Numbered from the stretch's first letter, positions 8,940 to 17,375 are shown. The stretch: DNA of 64,000 nucleotides from Streptomyces sp. SLBN-118 (GCF_006715635.1 NZ_VFNP01000001.1:2728001-2792000); one strand, 5' to 3'. Numbers and translations are program-made. Notes: generated by a model not told the origin, from the sequence alone.

Positions 8940-10508
8940 ATGCCCCCTTCGACCGCCGTCCGCGCCGCCGCCCTCACCACCTGTGTCGCCGTGCTGCTGG
9001 CCGTCGCCGGCTGTTCCGACGACGGAGGCAAGGGCAAGGAGACGGACCAGGACCGTGCGAAGGAGCTCGCCTCCCAGAAGCTGGACTGGCAGCCATGCCC
9101 GGCCCCCTCGGAGGCGCAGGGCGGCGGCACCCCGCCTTCGCCGCTGCCCGGCGGCACGGTCTGGGAGTGCGCCTTCATGGATGCCCCGCTCGACTACGCA
9201 AAGCCGGGCGGCGACACCATCGAGATCGCCCTCATCCGCGCGAAGGCCGCCGACCCGTCCAAGCGGATCGGTTCCCTCATATTCAACTTCGGCGGACCCG
9301 GAGGCTCCGGGGTCGCCGGTCTGCCGGCCGCCGCTGCGGACTACGCGGCCCTGCACACCCGTTACGACCTGGTGAGCTTCGACCCGCGAGGAGTCGGCCG
9401 CAGCGCCGCGGTTCAGTGCAAGGACGACGAACAGCTCGACGCGTACTTCCAACAGGATTCGACGCCCGACGACGCCGCCGAGGAGAAGACCTTCACCGAG
9501 GGCCTGCAGTCCTTCGCAGCGGCCTGCGACAAGAACTCCGGGGACCAACTGCCCTACGTCGGCACCCTCAACGCCGCCCGCGACATGGACCTGATGCGAC
9601 AAGTCCTCGGCGACGACAAGCTCTACTACTTCGGAATTTCGTACGGCACCGAACTGGGCGGCGTCTACGCCCACTTGTATCCCACCAAGGTCGGCCGTGC
9701 GGTCTTCGACGCCGTCGTGGACCCGAGCAAGAACTCCGAGGAGGGTTCGCTGGGCCAGGCGAAGGGCTTCCAGCTGGCCCTCGACAACTTCGCCCAGGAC
9801 TGTGTGAACCGCGGCGACAAGTGCCTGCTGCCCGGCTCCACCGCCAAGGAGGTCGAGGCCTGGATCATGGCGCTCCTGAGCGAGCTCGAGAAGAAGCCGA
9901 TTCCCGCCAGCGGCGACCGCATGCTGACCCAGAGCCAGGCGGTCAGCGGTATCGCCCAGGCCCTGTACTCCAAGGAGTACTGGCAGTACCTGGAGCAGGG
10001 CCTCAACGAGGCCGACGGCGGCAACGGCGGGCTGCTGCTCGCACTCGCCGACTCGCTGAACGGGCGAGGCGAAAACGGCCACTACAGCAATATCCAGGCT
10101 GCGAACGCGGCCGTGAACTGCGTCGACTTCAAGGACCGCTGGACCCTGGAGCAGACGAAGGCGAAGCTCCCCGAGTTCCGCCAGGTGTCCCCCGTCTTCG
10201 GCGACTACCTGGGCTGGAGCCTGATGGGCTGCACCGAGTGGCCGGTGCCCGGCACCTGGGCCACACCCGATGTGTCGGCCCCCGGCGCACCGCCCCTCCT
10301 CGTCATCGGCAACACCGGCGACCCGGCGACCCCGTACGAGGGGGCAAAGGCGATGGCCGACGCCCTCGGCAAGGGGGTCGGCGTGGAGCTCACCTACCGG
10401 GGCCAGGGACACGGTGCGTACAACGGCGGCAGCAAATGCGTGCAGAAGGCGGTCAACGCCTACCTCCTGGAGGGCAAGGTGCCTGCCGCGGGCACGGTGT
10501 GTCAGTAG
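8940..10508 (+). CDS. Secreted alpha/beta-hydrolase lipoprotein, tripeptidyl aminopeptidase family
   Basis: The 522-aa protein begins with a signal sequence ending in a lipobox (VAGCSDDGG, Cys at about residue 24). It has the alpha/beta hydrolase core of Streptomyces tripeptidyl aminopeptidases: oxyanion loop FNFGGPGGSG, FDPRGVGRS, nucleophile elbow YFGISYGTELGG, and a C-terminal TAP-like region (LLVIGNTGDPATPYEGA, YRGQGHGAY) supplying the Asp and His. It is expected to be a membrane-anchored exopeptidase releasing short peptides outside the cell. It converges on moeZ, but the integrated element now lies between them. The ATG is supported by the immediately following signal peptide. Confidence 0.9.
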   Translation: MPPSTAVRAAALTTCVAVLLAVAGCSDDGGKGKETDQDRAKELASQKLDWQPCPAPSEAQGGGTPPSPLPGGTVWECAFMDAPLDYAKPGGDTIEIALIRAKAADPSKRIGSLIFNFGGPGGSGVAGLPAAAADYAALHTRYDLVSFDPRGVGRSAAVQCKDDEQLDAYFQQDSTPDDAAEEKTFTEGLQSFAAACDKNSGDQLPYVGTLNAARDMDLMRQVLGDDKLYYFGISYGTELGGVYAHLYPTKVGRAVFDAVVDPSKNSEEGSLGQAKGFQLALDNFAQDCVNRGDKCLLPGSTAKEVEAWIMALLSELEKKPIPASGDRMLTQSQAVSGIAQALYSKEYWQYLEQGLNEADGGNGGLLLALADSLNGRGENGHYSNIQAANAAVNCVDFKDRWTLEQTKAKLPEFRQVSPVFGDYLGWSLMGCTEWPVPGTWATPDVSAPGAPPLLVIGNTGDPATPYEGAKAMADALGKGVGVELTYRGQGHGAYNGGSKCVQKAVNAYLLEGKVPAAGTVCQ

Positions 10509-10511
10509 CCC

Positions 10512-10740
10512 GCCGCAGCTCAGGTCCGCGGCCGCAGCATTCGCACTCGGGGTCGGCGGAGCCCGAGTGGCCCAGGCGAAGATCGCACCTGCCGATGTTT
10601 CCCGCACCAACAACGGTGGCCAGCAGCCAGGCGGTCAGCAGCCCAGCTGCATCGGTGGCGGTCTGACGCAGGACACCGAGAACCAGAACCCCGCAGGCCA
10701 AAGCCCCGCCGGGACAGAACTGACACCCGACCGACGAGCA
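10512..10740 (+). other. Gap after the hydrolase with a possible remnant of a small secreted protein
   Basis: No intact gene is present. One plus-strand frame reads like the end of a signal peptide followed by an Asn/Gln/Gly-rich short mature part (AAAAFALGVGGARVAQA, then TNNGGQQPGGQQP), which recalls small exported Streptomyces proteins. It lacks any start codon after the preceding gene's stop. It may be a decayed fragment or coincidence. Minus-strand frames here look like shadows. Confidence 0.25.
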
Positions 10741-10741
10741 A

Positions 10742-10778
10742 GGGCCCCCTGCCCGCGGAATTCGCAGGCAGGGGGCCC
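10742..10778. terminator. Hairpin terminator, probably the original bidirectional one between the hydrolase gene and moeZ
   Basis: GGGCCCCCTGCC at 10742-10753 pairs perfectly with GGCAGGGGGCCC at 10767-10778, a 12-bp stem. It lies just outside the left attachment repeat. Before integration it would have stood between the convergent hydrolase gene and moeZ. Confidence 0.8.
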
Positions 10779-10790
10779 ACATGATGAATC

Positions 10791-10801
10791 AGTAGATCGG
10801 C
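10791..10801. repeat. Left attachment site core (attL)
   Basis: AGTAGATCGGC, 50 nt beyond the 3' end of the integrase gene and identical to the end of moeZ. The chromosome-side flank GATGAATC supplies a C before the core, which in the empty site would make the moeZ stop TGA. The core is short for a tyrosine integrase, so the true crossover may be slightly wider or degenerate. Confidence 0.65.
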
Positions 10802-10850
10802 AATTCAGGGGACATACGGCCTGACCTGGCCCTTCCCTAGGTTCTCAGGG

Positions 10851-12080
10851 TTATCGGGCCGTCGTGGGGCCGTCATCGGTGTCTGGGCCGCCCTCAAAGG
10901 CGCGGTCGACCGCCTCTCGCGTCCGCTTCTCGCTGCTGGGCATCAGGTGCGTGTACGTCCTCAGCGTGAAGCCCGGGTCGTGGTGTCCCAGGTACTCGGA
11001 GACTGCCTTGACGCTCTCCCCCGCGTCCAGCAGAACGGACGCGTAGAAGTGCCTCAGTGCGTGCATCCCGTTCTCCCGACCGCGAGGGACGCCCGCCGCA
11101 TCGAGAGCAGAGCGCCACGCGTGGCGGTTGAAGTCGTTGCGGTTCACCGGGCGCCCTCCGTCGCGGTAGAAGAGCATGGTTGCCGTGACCGGCGAGCCGT
11201 CGACCGCCCTCCACGGCAGCGTCACGGCGCAGGGCGGTTGCTGCGTGATGTGCTCGTCAAGCGATCGAGCGACGCTCTCCGGCAGCGGGACCGTGCGGGT
11301 CTTGCCTCCCTTGGGGAGCGCGAACACCGGGCGGTTCCGTATGAGCTTGACCTGACGTAGCACGTGAACCACGCCCTCGACGAAGTCCACGTCGTCGACT
11401 GAAAGGCCGAGCACCTCACCCTGCCGCATGCCACAGCCGCCGGCCAAGTCCACCACAAGCCGGTACTCCTTCGGCAGTGCCGAGCGCACGGAGAGCACGC
11501 GCTCACGCGGCCACGGAACGATCCGGCGCGGGTCGAGCTTTGGCGCACGCACGGACGACGAACGGCAGGGGTTGTCCGGGATCAGGCGGTCATCGACGGC
11601 GGCCGTGAGCATGGTGCCGAGATTCGCGAAAATTACCCGCTGGTAGGCGGGCGCCACTCCCGCGTCCTGCAGCTTCCGCAGCCACTCACGGATGTGCGTC
11701 GGCCGGAGCGAGCCCAGCGTGCGATTGCCCAGGTACGGCAGGACGTGCAAGCGGATGCGCTGCTCGGTGCCCACGAAGGTGCCGGGATCCATCGTGAGAG
11801 ACGCCAACCATCGTTCGGCGTGTTGTCGAACGGTGAGGCGACCGGCTTGCGGGTCGATGTACTGGCCACGCGACATGTCCGACTCGATCTGCGAGAGCCA
11901 CTGATCAGCGAGCCGCTTCTGACGGTCGGGGAAGCTCTTGGACTTCTCAGTGCCGTCCGGGCCGACGTATCGGGCGCGGTAGCGCATGCCCGTGCCGTAT
12001 CGGTCGGTCTTGACCTTGCGGTCCTTGCCCTCGGGACCGGTCTCTGTCCGGTACCAGCGGTCCTGAATGTGCCCGGCCAT
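10851..12080 (-). CDS. int: Tyrosine site-specific integrase
   Basis: The 409-aa protein starts MAGHIQDRWYRTETGPEGKD, has a SAM-like core-binding N-terminal part (about 60-150) and a C-terminal tyrosine recombinase domain. The catalytic set is visible: Arg in GGCGMRQGEVLGL, HALRHFYAS (HxxR), the LGHHD motif and the tyrosine in TLRTYTHLM. It would insert and, with Xis, excise the element. The ATG at 12080 overlaps the xis stop as TGATG; the longer frame to 12191 overlaps xis and is rejected. Its 3' end faces attL, the usual AICE arrangement (repSA-xis-int-att, as in pSAM2). Confidence 0.95.
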   Translation of the reverse strand: MAGHIQDRWYRTETGPEGKDRKVKTDRYGTGMRYRARYVGPDGTEKSKSFPDRQKRLADQWLSQIESDMSRGQYIDPQAGRLTVRQHAERWLASLTMDPGTFVGTEQRIRLHVLPYLGNRTLGSLRPTHIREWLRKLQDAGVAPAYQRVIFANLGTMLTAAVDDRLIPDNPCRSSSVRAPKLDPRRIVPWPRERVLSVRSALPKEYRLVVDLAGGCGMRQGEVLGLSVDDVDFVEGVVHVLRQVKLIRNRPVFALPKGGKTRTVPLPESVARSLDEHITQQPPCAVTLPWRAVDGSPVTATMLFYRDGGRPVNRNDFNRHAWRSALDAAGVPRGRENGMHALRHFYASVLLDAGESVKAVSEYLGHHDPGFTLRTYTHLMPSSEKRTREAVDRAFEGGPDTDDGPTTAR

Positions 12081-12274
12081 CAGGCGGCAGCCCCCTTCCG
12101 AGAGGCAACCCACGCACGCACGTCGTCGGGGTCGTAGCGCAGGTGCCGACCCGCGCGGAATCCCACGGGACCGGTGCGCTTGCGCCGCCACTGGTAGACC
12201 GTCTCAACACTGGGCAGCTCGAACAGCTCCACCAGGTCATCCGGCGTCAAGTAGCGGTCGGGAAGCGACTTCAT
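12080..12274 (-). CDS. xis: Excisionase, MerR-like HTH
   Basis: The 64-aa product is a single winged helix-turn-helix of the HTH_17 excisionase type (YLTPDDLVELFELPSVETVY, then GFRAGRHLRYDPDDVRAW). It should bend attachment-site DNA and steer Int towards excision. ATG 12274 has GAGGGAG eight nucleotides upstream; a GTG at 12283 is an alternative. The gene starts 2 nt after the repSA stop and its stop overlaps the int ATG, so rep, xis and int are translationally coupled. Confidence 0.92.
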   Translation of the reverse strand: MKSLPDRYLTPDDLVELFELPSVETVYQWRRKRTGPVGFRAGRHLRYDPDDVRAWVASRKGAAA

Positions 12275-12276
12275 GA

Positions 12277-13641
12277 TCACCACTCCCTCTCGTCGGGCAG
12301 CGACGCGAGGGCTTCTCTCGCGGTTTCTCGGTTGATGCGGATGTCTTCGGCGATGGAGGCGGCGAGGGCGGATTCGCCGGGGGTGTGGCCGTGTCCGGCG
12401 TAGCGCCAGTCCGCGAGGACGAGCGTCGTGTCGGGGTCCGGGAGGCCGAGTGTTTGGCGTTGCTCGGTGGCGCGGTAGTCAGCGCGGATTTGGCGGCGTT
12501 CGGTGAAGGTGGAGGAGTAGCGGCGGCTCTTGGTCAGGAAGTGGCCGCGGAAGCCGAGCATGTGGGCCCAGGCCCAGAGCTTGCGGTCGGGGTAGAGCGG
12601 GTTGAGGTTCCAGCAGGCGCGGATGAGTCGGCGGGCGTGCTCGGGTACGTGGTGCTGGTCGAGTTCGGCGAGTTCTCCGACGCGCTTGTCGAGAGCGCCG
12701 GTGGTCTCGGCTGCTTTGGTGGCGTACTTGGCGACGTAGGCAGCCACCTTCTGCTCGCTGATGTCGTCGCCGTCGTCGAAGGCCTGGATGGGCCGGACGT
12801 CGAGCTTCTTGCCCCAGCGCAGCGTCCGGGCCGGCTCATCACCTGCCGCGGGCACGTCGGCCGTGACGTAGGGGTGCTCGGCTGCCGCCTCGATGCAGTC
12901 GGTGAGGAGGTCGGTGGTGGCCCACCTGGGCGGCAGGCTGCTAGGCCCGTCGGGTCCGTCGATGCGGATCACGGCGTGGAAGTGGATCGCGCCGCGCTTT
13001 TGGAACTCCGCGACCTTGTTGAACGACAGCCGGGCGGATTCCTTGAACGCCTTCTGCGTGAGTCCTGCGGCAGCGGCGAGCTCGCGACGCAGCCGGTTGA
13101 CGAACCGGTGCCACAGCTCGCCCGCGTGATTGTTGAACAGCACCGCGCCCGCGTAGTCGTACGTGTCCGGGTCCAGCGCGGCGCCGAGCGCGGGATCATC
13201 GTCCTGGTGGCGGGTGCCGCAGCGGCAGCGGCCGGTGTCGGGGATGTTGTGCACGCGCCCGAACGACGGCGCGGTCAAGGTGGCGAAGACCCGGGGGCGT
13301 TCGCGTACCTGAGTGGGGATGTTCATGGCGGTGTCGCCGGACAGGCCCGCGCGCACCAGCCGGTAGGCGTCTCCGGCATAGAGGTAGGCGCAGGGCTGGC
13401 AGCGGGAGGCGCGACGGTTGCCACAAGCGATGCGCAGCCGACCACCGGGCTCGTCCTGGGTCGAGTACGTGTGCAGGACCTGCCCGGTGCTCTTGTCGCG
13501 GATCAGGGACCAGCCGGTCAGGTGGATGGGCTGGGCGCAACCTCCGGTCTTGCGGACCTGGTCTTGCCAGCGGTCGAAGTCGGGGGCCGAAGCCACCCTG
13601 AGCAGGTCGCCCAGGGTGGTCGGGTCCAGCACGTCAGACAC
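12277..13641 (-). CDS. repSA: Replication initiator, RepSA family
   Basis: The 454-aa protein matches pSAM2-type RepSA initiators that start rolling-circle replication of the excised element. It has a cysteine cluster (CGNRRASRCQPC, later CRCGTRH), the HUH metal motif IHFHAVIRIDG near residue 230 and a C-terminal motif AAYVAKYATKAAE whose tyrosine is the likely nicking residue. GTG 13641 is chosen: it overlaps the ASCH gene stop as GTGTCTGA and starts the conserved VSDVLDPTTL. The frame to 13710 adds low-complexity sequence lying inside the ASCH gene. Confidence 0.92.
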   Translation of the reverse strand: MSDVLDPTTLGDLLRVASAPDFDRWQDQVRKTGGCAQPIHLTGWSLIRDKSTGQVLHTYSTQDEPGGRLRIACGNRRASRCQPCAYLYAGDAYRLVRAGLSGDTAMNIPTQVRERPRVFATLTAPSFGRVHNIPDTGRCRCGTRHQDDDPALGAALDPDTYDYAGAVLFNNHAGELWHRFVNRLRRELAAAAGLTQKAFKESARLSFNKVAEFQKRGAIHFHAVIRIDGPDGPSSLPPRWATTDLLTDCIEAAAEHPYVTADVPAAGDEPARTLRWGKKLDVRPIQAFDDGDDISEQKVAAYVAKYATKAAETTGALDKRVGELAELDQHHVPEHARRLIRACWNLNPLYPDRKLWAWAHMLGFRGHFLTKSRRYSSTFTERRQIRADYRATEQRQTLGLPDPDTTLVLADWRYAGHGHTPGESALAASIAEDIRINRETAREALASLPDEREW

Positions 13642-14077
13642 GGGCCGCCTCCAGCGCGTCGGCGACGAGCGGGGAAGCGAGCAGACCCGAGGGCGGGATC
13701 CACAGGCCACGAGCGCCGGGCCAGAACAGCGGCCGGGCCAGCGCGGTCACGGCGGTCAGGTGCCAGTGCCAGCGCTCACGGGCGGACCAGAGCGTGCAGT
13801 AGCCGTCATCCGGGTGGCAGCCATCCAGCAGCGCGACGGCGACAACCGCGCCCCGCGGGAAGGGGCGGCGCAGGAACGGCCGGGCCAGCGGCGCGTCGTG
13901 CGCGTTCGGGTCGAGGGAACGTCCGGCATGGATCAGGACGAGGCCCCGGTGATCGGTCGGCCAGGACCGGTTCTCGATCCGCTTCGTGCCGTAGGCAATC
14001 GCACTGGCCCAGGGCTGCCACACAGTCAGCGCCAGAACCGGAGCCGCATCGAGTTCGCGGGCGTGAGGCTCGTGCAT
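13634..14077 (-). CDS. ASCH/PUA-like domain protein
   Basis: The 147-aa product has the ASCH signature near its start (VLALTVWQPWASAIAYGTKRIENRSW, read as LTVWQPWA then GTKRIENR) followed by RGLVLIHAGRSL. ASCH domains are PUA-related folds that bind RNA or modified DNA bases; several phage and element ASCH proteins sit beside DNA methylases. Here the ATG overlaps the methyltransferase stop (TGATG) and its own stop overlaps the repSA start, so it is embedded in the replication operon. It may recognise the modified cytosine made by its neighbour, but this is inference. Confidence 0.8.
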   Translation of the reverse strand: MHEPHARELDAAPVLALTVWQPWASAIAYGTKRIENRSWPTDHRGLVLIHAGRSLDPNAHDAPLARPFLRRPFPRGAVVAVALLDGCHPDDGYCTLWSARERWHWHLTAVTALARPLFWPGARGLWIPPSGLLASPLVADALEAARV

Positions 14078-15585
14078 CACAGCACCTCCAGCAGGGCGGA
14101 GGCGATCCACTGGGCGACGTTGGCGGGCACGGCGTTTCCGGCCTGCTTGGTCTGCTCTCCCCCGTGGCCCAGCACGGTGTAGTCGTCGGTGAACCGCTGG
14201 GCACGCAGGTGCTCGCGTGCGGACAGCATCCGGAAGTAGCAGTCCTCCACCTCGATCAGCTCCGGGGTGTGGTCGACGCCGAGGACCAGGCCGGCTGACT
14301 CGCGGGTGGCGATGGTGTGCAGCGGGGTGCCGGTCGTGGTCGGGTCACCCTTGCGGTAGGGGATGACCAGACCGTGGTGGTTGCCTCCGGCGGTGATCGC
14401 GGCCAGCGGGTCACCGACTCCCCGGGTGGTGGAGCCGCCGCCGCGGTGCTCGGTGATGAACGGGGCGGGCCACAGCAGGGCTTCGCTCTCCCGGGTGGTG
14501 CGGGTCCGCATCGGGACGCTGACCGCAGCGGCATCGGTGTTCCAGCTCCCGCCTGTGGGGACGAGCAGGGGCGGGATGGCGATCCCGTCGCCGATCCGGA
14601 CCGTGCGGGTGGGCAAGGGGGCGGCGAGGGCGGGAAAGGCGCGGCCGTCGCCCTGATCGCTGTGGTTGACCGTGACCACGGACGGCACCCGGTGCTTGTC
14701 CAGCCCGAGCCGGATCTTGCGGAGGGTGGAGGCGGCCAGGCGCTTCATGCCCTTGGTGGGCCGGTCGCCGATCCGGATACCGGGGTCTGACCAGTTGATC
14801 GCGCTCGCTGCGGGCCGTACATAGGGTTCGACGATCCGGTGGCGACAAGTGGCGTTGGGGCAGCGGAAGTCGTACTGCTGCCGGTACTTGCCGATCTTCC
14901 GGCCGTTGCGCCAGGACTGGACCGCCAGCACATCCTCACCGCAGCCGGAGCACCAGGCGGGCGGGCGGACATCGAGATTCGGTGCCCGCAGCTCCCGTCG
15001 GGTGAAGACGATGAAGATCCGGTCCCGCCACTGCGGGGCGTGCGGATTGTCGTCCGCGCCGATGTGGGCGGCAGTGACCGAGACGATCTGGTGACGGAAG
15101 CCCAGGATCTCCCAGGCGTGCAGCCACCAGGAGAACAGCGGCCAGGCGGTGGCGAACCGGGGGACGTTCTCGCACACCACCGCGTCGAAGTGGTGCACCT
15201 CTGCCGCGCGCAGGATGTCGTAGGCGGTGGCCCGGGTCCGCTCCCACGCCGCGTCCTGGATCGGTCCCTCCTCCAGCAGGTCCAACTGTCCCGGGGTGGG
15301 CGGGGGCTTGGGGCGGCTGATGCCGTCGGCGGGGCTGCCCTCGGTGCAGATCGGGGAACCGACCAGGACCCGGGCCCTGGGCAGACACCGCATGTCGTAG
15401 TGGTCGAGATCCACGCAGAGGTGTTCGGCCTCGGGGAAGTTCGCCGCGTGCGTCTCGACCGCGCGGGCCCAGTGATTGGCGCCGAGCACCACGTCGAAGC
15501 CGGCCCGGCGGAACCCGTCGGAGTCCCCGCCAGCGCCGCAGAACAGATGGATCGAGGTGGCGCGGGAGGTAGCGGATCGGCGCAT
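14077..15585 (-). CDS. DNA (cytosine-5) methyltransferase
   Basis: The 502-aa protein has C5-methyltransferase motif I (IHLFCGAGGDSDGFRRAGF), a motif IV with catalytic cysteine in the unusual form VGSPICTEGSP instead of PPCQ, motif VI VVCENVPRF, and C-terminal QAGNAVPANVAQW matching motif X. The target-recognition region contains a zinc ribbon (CSGCGED, then CPNATCRH). No restriction enzyme lies beside it, so it is an orphan methylase, perhaps shielding the element from host restriction or marking its own origin. ATG 15585 overlaps the stop of the zinc-ribbon gene as TGATG; GTG 15588 is an alternative. Confidence 0.93.
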   Translation of the reverse strand: MRRSATSRATSIHLFCGAGGDSDGFRRAGFDVVLGANHWARAVETHAANFPEAEHLCVDLDHYDMRCLPRARVLVGSPICTEGSPADGISRPKPPPTPGQLDLLEEGPIQDAAWERTRATAYDILRAAEVHHFDAVVCENVPRFATAWPLFSWWLHAWEILGFRHQIVSVTAAHIGADDNPHAPQWRDRIFIVFTRRELRAPNLDVRPPAWCSGCGEDVLAVQSWRNGRKIGKYRQQYDFRCPNATCRHRIVEPYVRPAASAINWSDPGIRIGDRPTKGMKRLAASTLRKIRLGLDKHRVPSVVTVNHSDQGDGRAFPALAAPLPTRTVRIGDGIAIPPLLVPTGGSWNTDAAAVSVPMRTRTTRESEALLWPAPFITEHRGGGSTTRGVGDPLAAITAGGNHHGLVIPYRKGDPTTTGTPLHTIATRESAGLVLGVDHTPELIEVEDCYFRMLSAREHLRAQRFTDDYTVLGHGGEQTKQAGNAVPANVAQWIASALLEVL

Positions 15586-15803
15586 CACCGGCCTGCCTCC
15601 TGTCCGAGCGAGGCAGCGGCGGGACGGCGGCTGGTGACCAGCCAGAGGGGAGCGTGGCCGGTGCCGTGGCAGGCCGGGCAGGCGACGGGCAGGGTGGTGC
15701 GGGTGCCGTCGCTGTTGCGGGTGCCGGTGGTGATGGCGACGACGGGGAAGCCGTCACAGTCGGGGCAGATCCGCGCAGCACGAGCAGCGGGGTCGGGCAT
15801 CAT
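15585..15803 (-). CDS. Small zinc-ribbon protein
   Basis: The 72-aa protein has two CxxC pairs (CPDCDG and CPACHGTGH) about 31 residues apart, giving one four-cysteine zinc ribbon with a DnaJ-like second half. Such short ribbons are common in AICE replication and transfer modules, role unknown. GGAAGGAATCTCC before the ATG pair is a fair ribosome binding site. The stop overlaps the methyltransferase start. The longer frame in the same register upstream lacks coding character. Confidence 0.75.
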   Translation of the reverse strand: MMPDPAARAARICPDCDGFPVVAITTGTRNSDGTRTTLPVACPACHGTGHAPLWLVTSRRPAAASLGQEAGR

Positions 15804-15892
15804 GGAGATTCCTTCCGGTTTCAGTGATCGGGTAGGGGCACGGCTCTCGGAGCGGGCGGAAACTTGGCGGTTGAAGACCGCTCCGGGGCCGG

Positions 15893-16213
15893 TCAGCGCT
15901 TGGTGGACTTGCGGTCCGACTTGGGCGTCTTGATGGCGAGGGTGACGAGCCCGCCACCGCCGACGAGGGTCGGAACCGCCGCCTTGATCGCGGCAGCGGT
16001 GGTCGCGGCGACCTGGACCAGGGACAGCACGGCCACGGTGGTGATGTAGACGAGACCGCACAGCCCGACCATGGCCACCAGGACCAGGAGCACGGGTCCG
16101 GTCCAGGAGCGCGGCGTGGTGTGGACGATGACCACGGACCGGGGGTCGGTCCCCGGGGGGATCAAGTCGGCCGGGACGTGTCCGGCGCGCAGCTGTGCAT
16201 CGGGGCGTATCAC
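15893..16213 (-). CDS. Small membrane protein, probable spread (Spd) function
   Basis: The 106-aa product has a soluble N-terminus, then two hydrophobic helices (WTGPVLLVLVAMVGLCGLVY and a second at about 75-97) and a basic C-terminal tail (KSDRKSTKR). Small membrane proteins at this position in Streptomyces conjugative elements are linked to intramycelial plasmid spreading. It belongs to the transfer half of the minus-strand backbone. The ATG at 16213 follows a GGAGAA-type site. No known catalytic motif is present. Confidence 0.7.
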   Translation of the reverse strand: MIRPDAQLRAGHVPADLIPPGTDPRSVVIVHTTPRSWTGPVLLVLVAMVGLCGLVYITTVAVLSLVQVAATTAAAIKAAVPTLVGGGGLVTLAIKTPKSDRKSTKR

Positions 16214-16236
16214 GGCTGTTCTCCTTCCGGGGCTTG

Positions 16237-16431
16237 CTATTTGGTGGTGCCGTTGACGACGTCAACACCGGCTTTGGTGCCGGACTCGATCGCCGGGGCC
16301 AGGAACGTGTCGGCGAGCAGGAAGCCGCCCAGGAGGAGCACGACGATCAGCCAGGTCGGCGGGCGCATGATCTTGATTCCGAAGTAGCCGAAGATGGCGA
16401 TCACGGCGATCAGCGGCAGTTCGACGTTCAC
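16237..16431 (-). CDS. Small membrane protein, probable spread function
   Basis: The 64-aa product is nearly all membrane helix: LPLIAVIAIFGYFGIKI, then LIVVLLLGGFLLADTFL, then a short polar tail. It ends 23 nt before the next membrane gene and starts 6 nt after the DUF2637 gene, so these genes are cotranscribed. It is similar in kind to SpdB-type proteins of AICEs; function is by position only. Confidence 0.7.
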   Translation of the reverse strand: MNVELPLIAVIAIFGYFGIKIMRPPTWLIVVLLLGGFLLADTFLAPAIESGTKAGVDVVNGTTK

Positions 16432-16437
16432 AGCCGG

Positions 16438-17106
16438 TCAGTCCTTCCCGGTGAGCTGGAGAGCGAGGGCATCGGCCATCGGGCCGGGCACGCCGAGACG
16501 GGCGCGCAGAATGTCCGGGTCGATCGGAGCGCCGGTGGCAGTGCGGTGCGCGTCGGCGACCTTCCGGGCATGCGCGAGGAGCGCGGTCGGGACCGGGGCG
16601 GCTGGCGGCAGGGCCGCAACCGGCTCGGGTTCGGGCTCAGGTGCTGGGACCGCAGGGGGTGCCTCACGGGTGAGCGCCACGTCTGCGGCCGGTTCGGCAA
16701 CCGGGGCAGACGCCCCCTTTTGGCCGCGGTGGGTGGGAGTGTGGACGAGGAGGGTGCCGCCGAGGAACGCGAGCGCGGGCCAGCCGGCCACCAAGATGCG
16801 CAGCCAGGCAGGGACGTTGTTGAGGTCGAGGAGTCCCGCGGTGGCAACATTCGCGCCGAGTGAGGCGGCGAGCGCGACGGCGAACCAGGTCCATGCGGCG
16901 CGGGTCGGGCCGCCGTCGGCGCGCAGGATCCGCAGGCGTCGCCAGGCAGCGACCAGCAGCAGATCCACGGAGACCGGGTAGGCCCAGGCCTTCCAGCCGT
17001 CTTGTCCCGCGGCGGCAGCGATGTCGTGCAGGTGGGCGAAGGACAGGGCCCCGGCGATCACGGCTTGCACCAGCACGGCATCCGGGCGGGGTACGGAGCG
17101 AGCCAT
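16438..17106 (-). CDS. DUF2637 membrane protein, SpdB-like
   Basis: The 222-aa protein has four predicted helices in its first 125 residues (VLVQAVIAGALSFAHLHDIA, AWAYPVSVDLLLVAAW and two more), the pattern of DUF2637 proteins found in Streptomyces conjugative elements. A Pro/Glu linker (about 145-165) leads to a C-terminal helical region resembling a DNA-binding helix-turn-helix (DPDILRARLGVPGPMADAL). It is probably a spread protein that can contact element DNA at the membrane. The ATG at 17106 follows a GGAGGACAC-type ribosome site. Confidence 0.82.
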   Translation of the reverse strand: MARSVPRPDAVLVQAVIAGALSFAHLHDIAAAAGQDGWKAWAYPVSVDLLLVAAWRRLRILRADGGPTRAAWTWFAVALAASLGANVATAGLLDLNNVPAWLRILVAGWPALAFLGGTLLVHTPTHRGQKGASAPVAEPAADVALTREAPPAVPAPEPEPEPVAALPPAAPVPTALLAHARKVADAHRTATGAPIDPDILRARLGVPGPMADALALQLTGKD

Positions 17107-17130
17107 CAGTGTCCTCCTTCTTGGCGGTTG

Positions 17131-17304
17131 CTAGTCGGTCGGTTCGGAGCAGGCTCGGGGGCCGATGTGGAGAAGCAGTTCCGCCCGCTCTTCGTCGTCA
17201 GCGGCCATCCGGTAGGCGGCGCGCGCGACGAGTGCGCTGGAGAAGTGGCCTGCTTCCACGGCCTGTCGGACCTCGCGGATGGCGTTCTCAATCTCGGTGC
17301 GCAT
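17131..17304 (-). CDS. Small conserved AICE protein (57 aa)
   Basis: A 57-codon frame runs from ATG 17304 to TAG 17131. The protein begins MRTEIENAIREVRQAVEAGH and ends LLLHIGPRACSEPTD; it reads as two amphipathic helices with normal high-GC third positions. It fills the gap between the DUF2637 gene and the zinc-ribbon gene on the same strand. No family is recognised; the name rests on coding character and position. Confidence 0.6.
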   Translation of the reverse strand: MRTEIENAIREVRQAVEAGHFSSALVARAAYRMAADDEERAELLLHIGPRACSEPTD

Positions 17305-17375
17305 CGGTTGTCCAGATCTCTGGAGCCGGGGCCGGGCGGGGGCTCACATGTCCTTCCGCCCGGTTCCCAGCGGGA

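Noticed and set aside
6690..10613. Minus-strand open frame of 1307 codons
   Set aside because: Antisense shadow of the membrane protein and hydrolase genes; His/Gln/Arg-rich composition typical of reverse frames in high-GC DNA.
10453..10782. Minus-strand ORF of 109 aa with a hydrophobic middle
   Set aside because: Runs through the terminator hairpin and the hydrolase 3' end and has no ribosome site; the hydrophobicity looks incidental.
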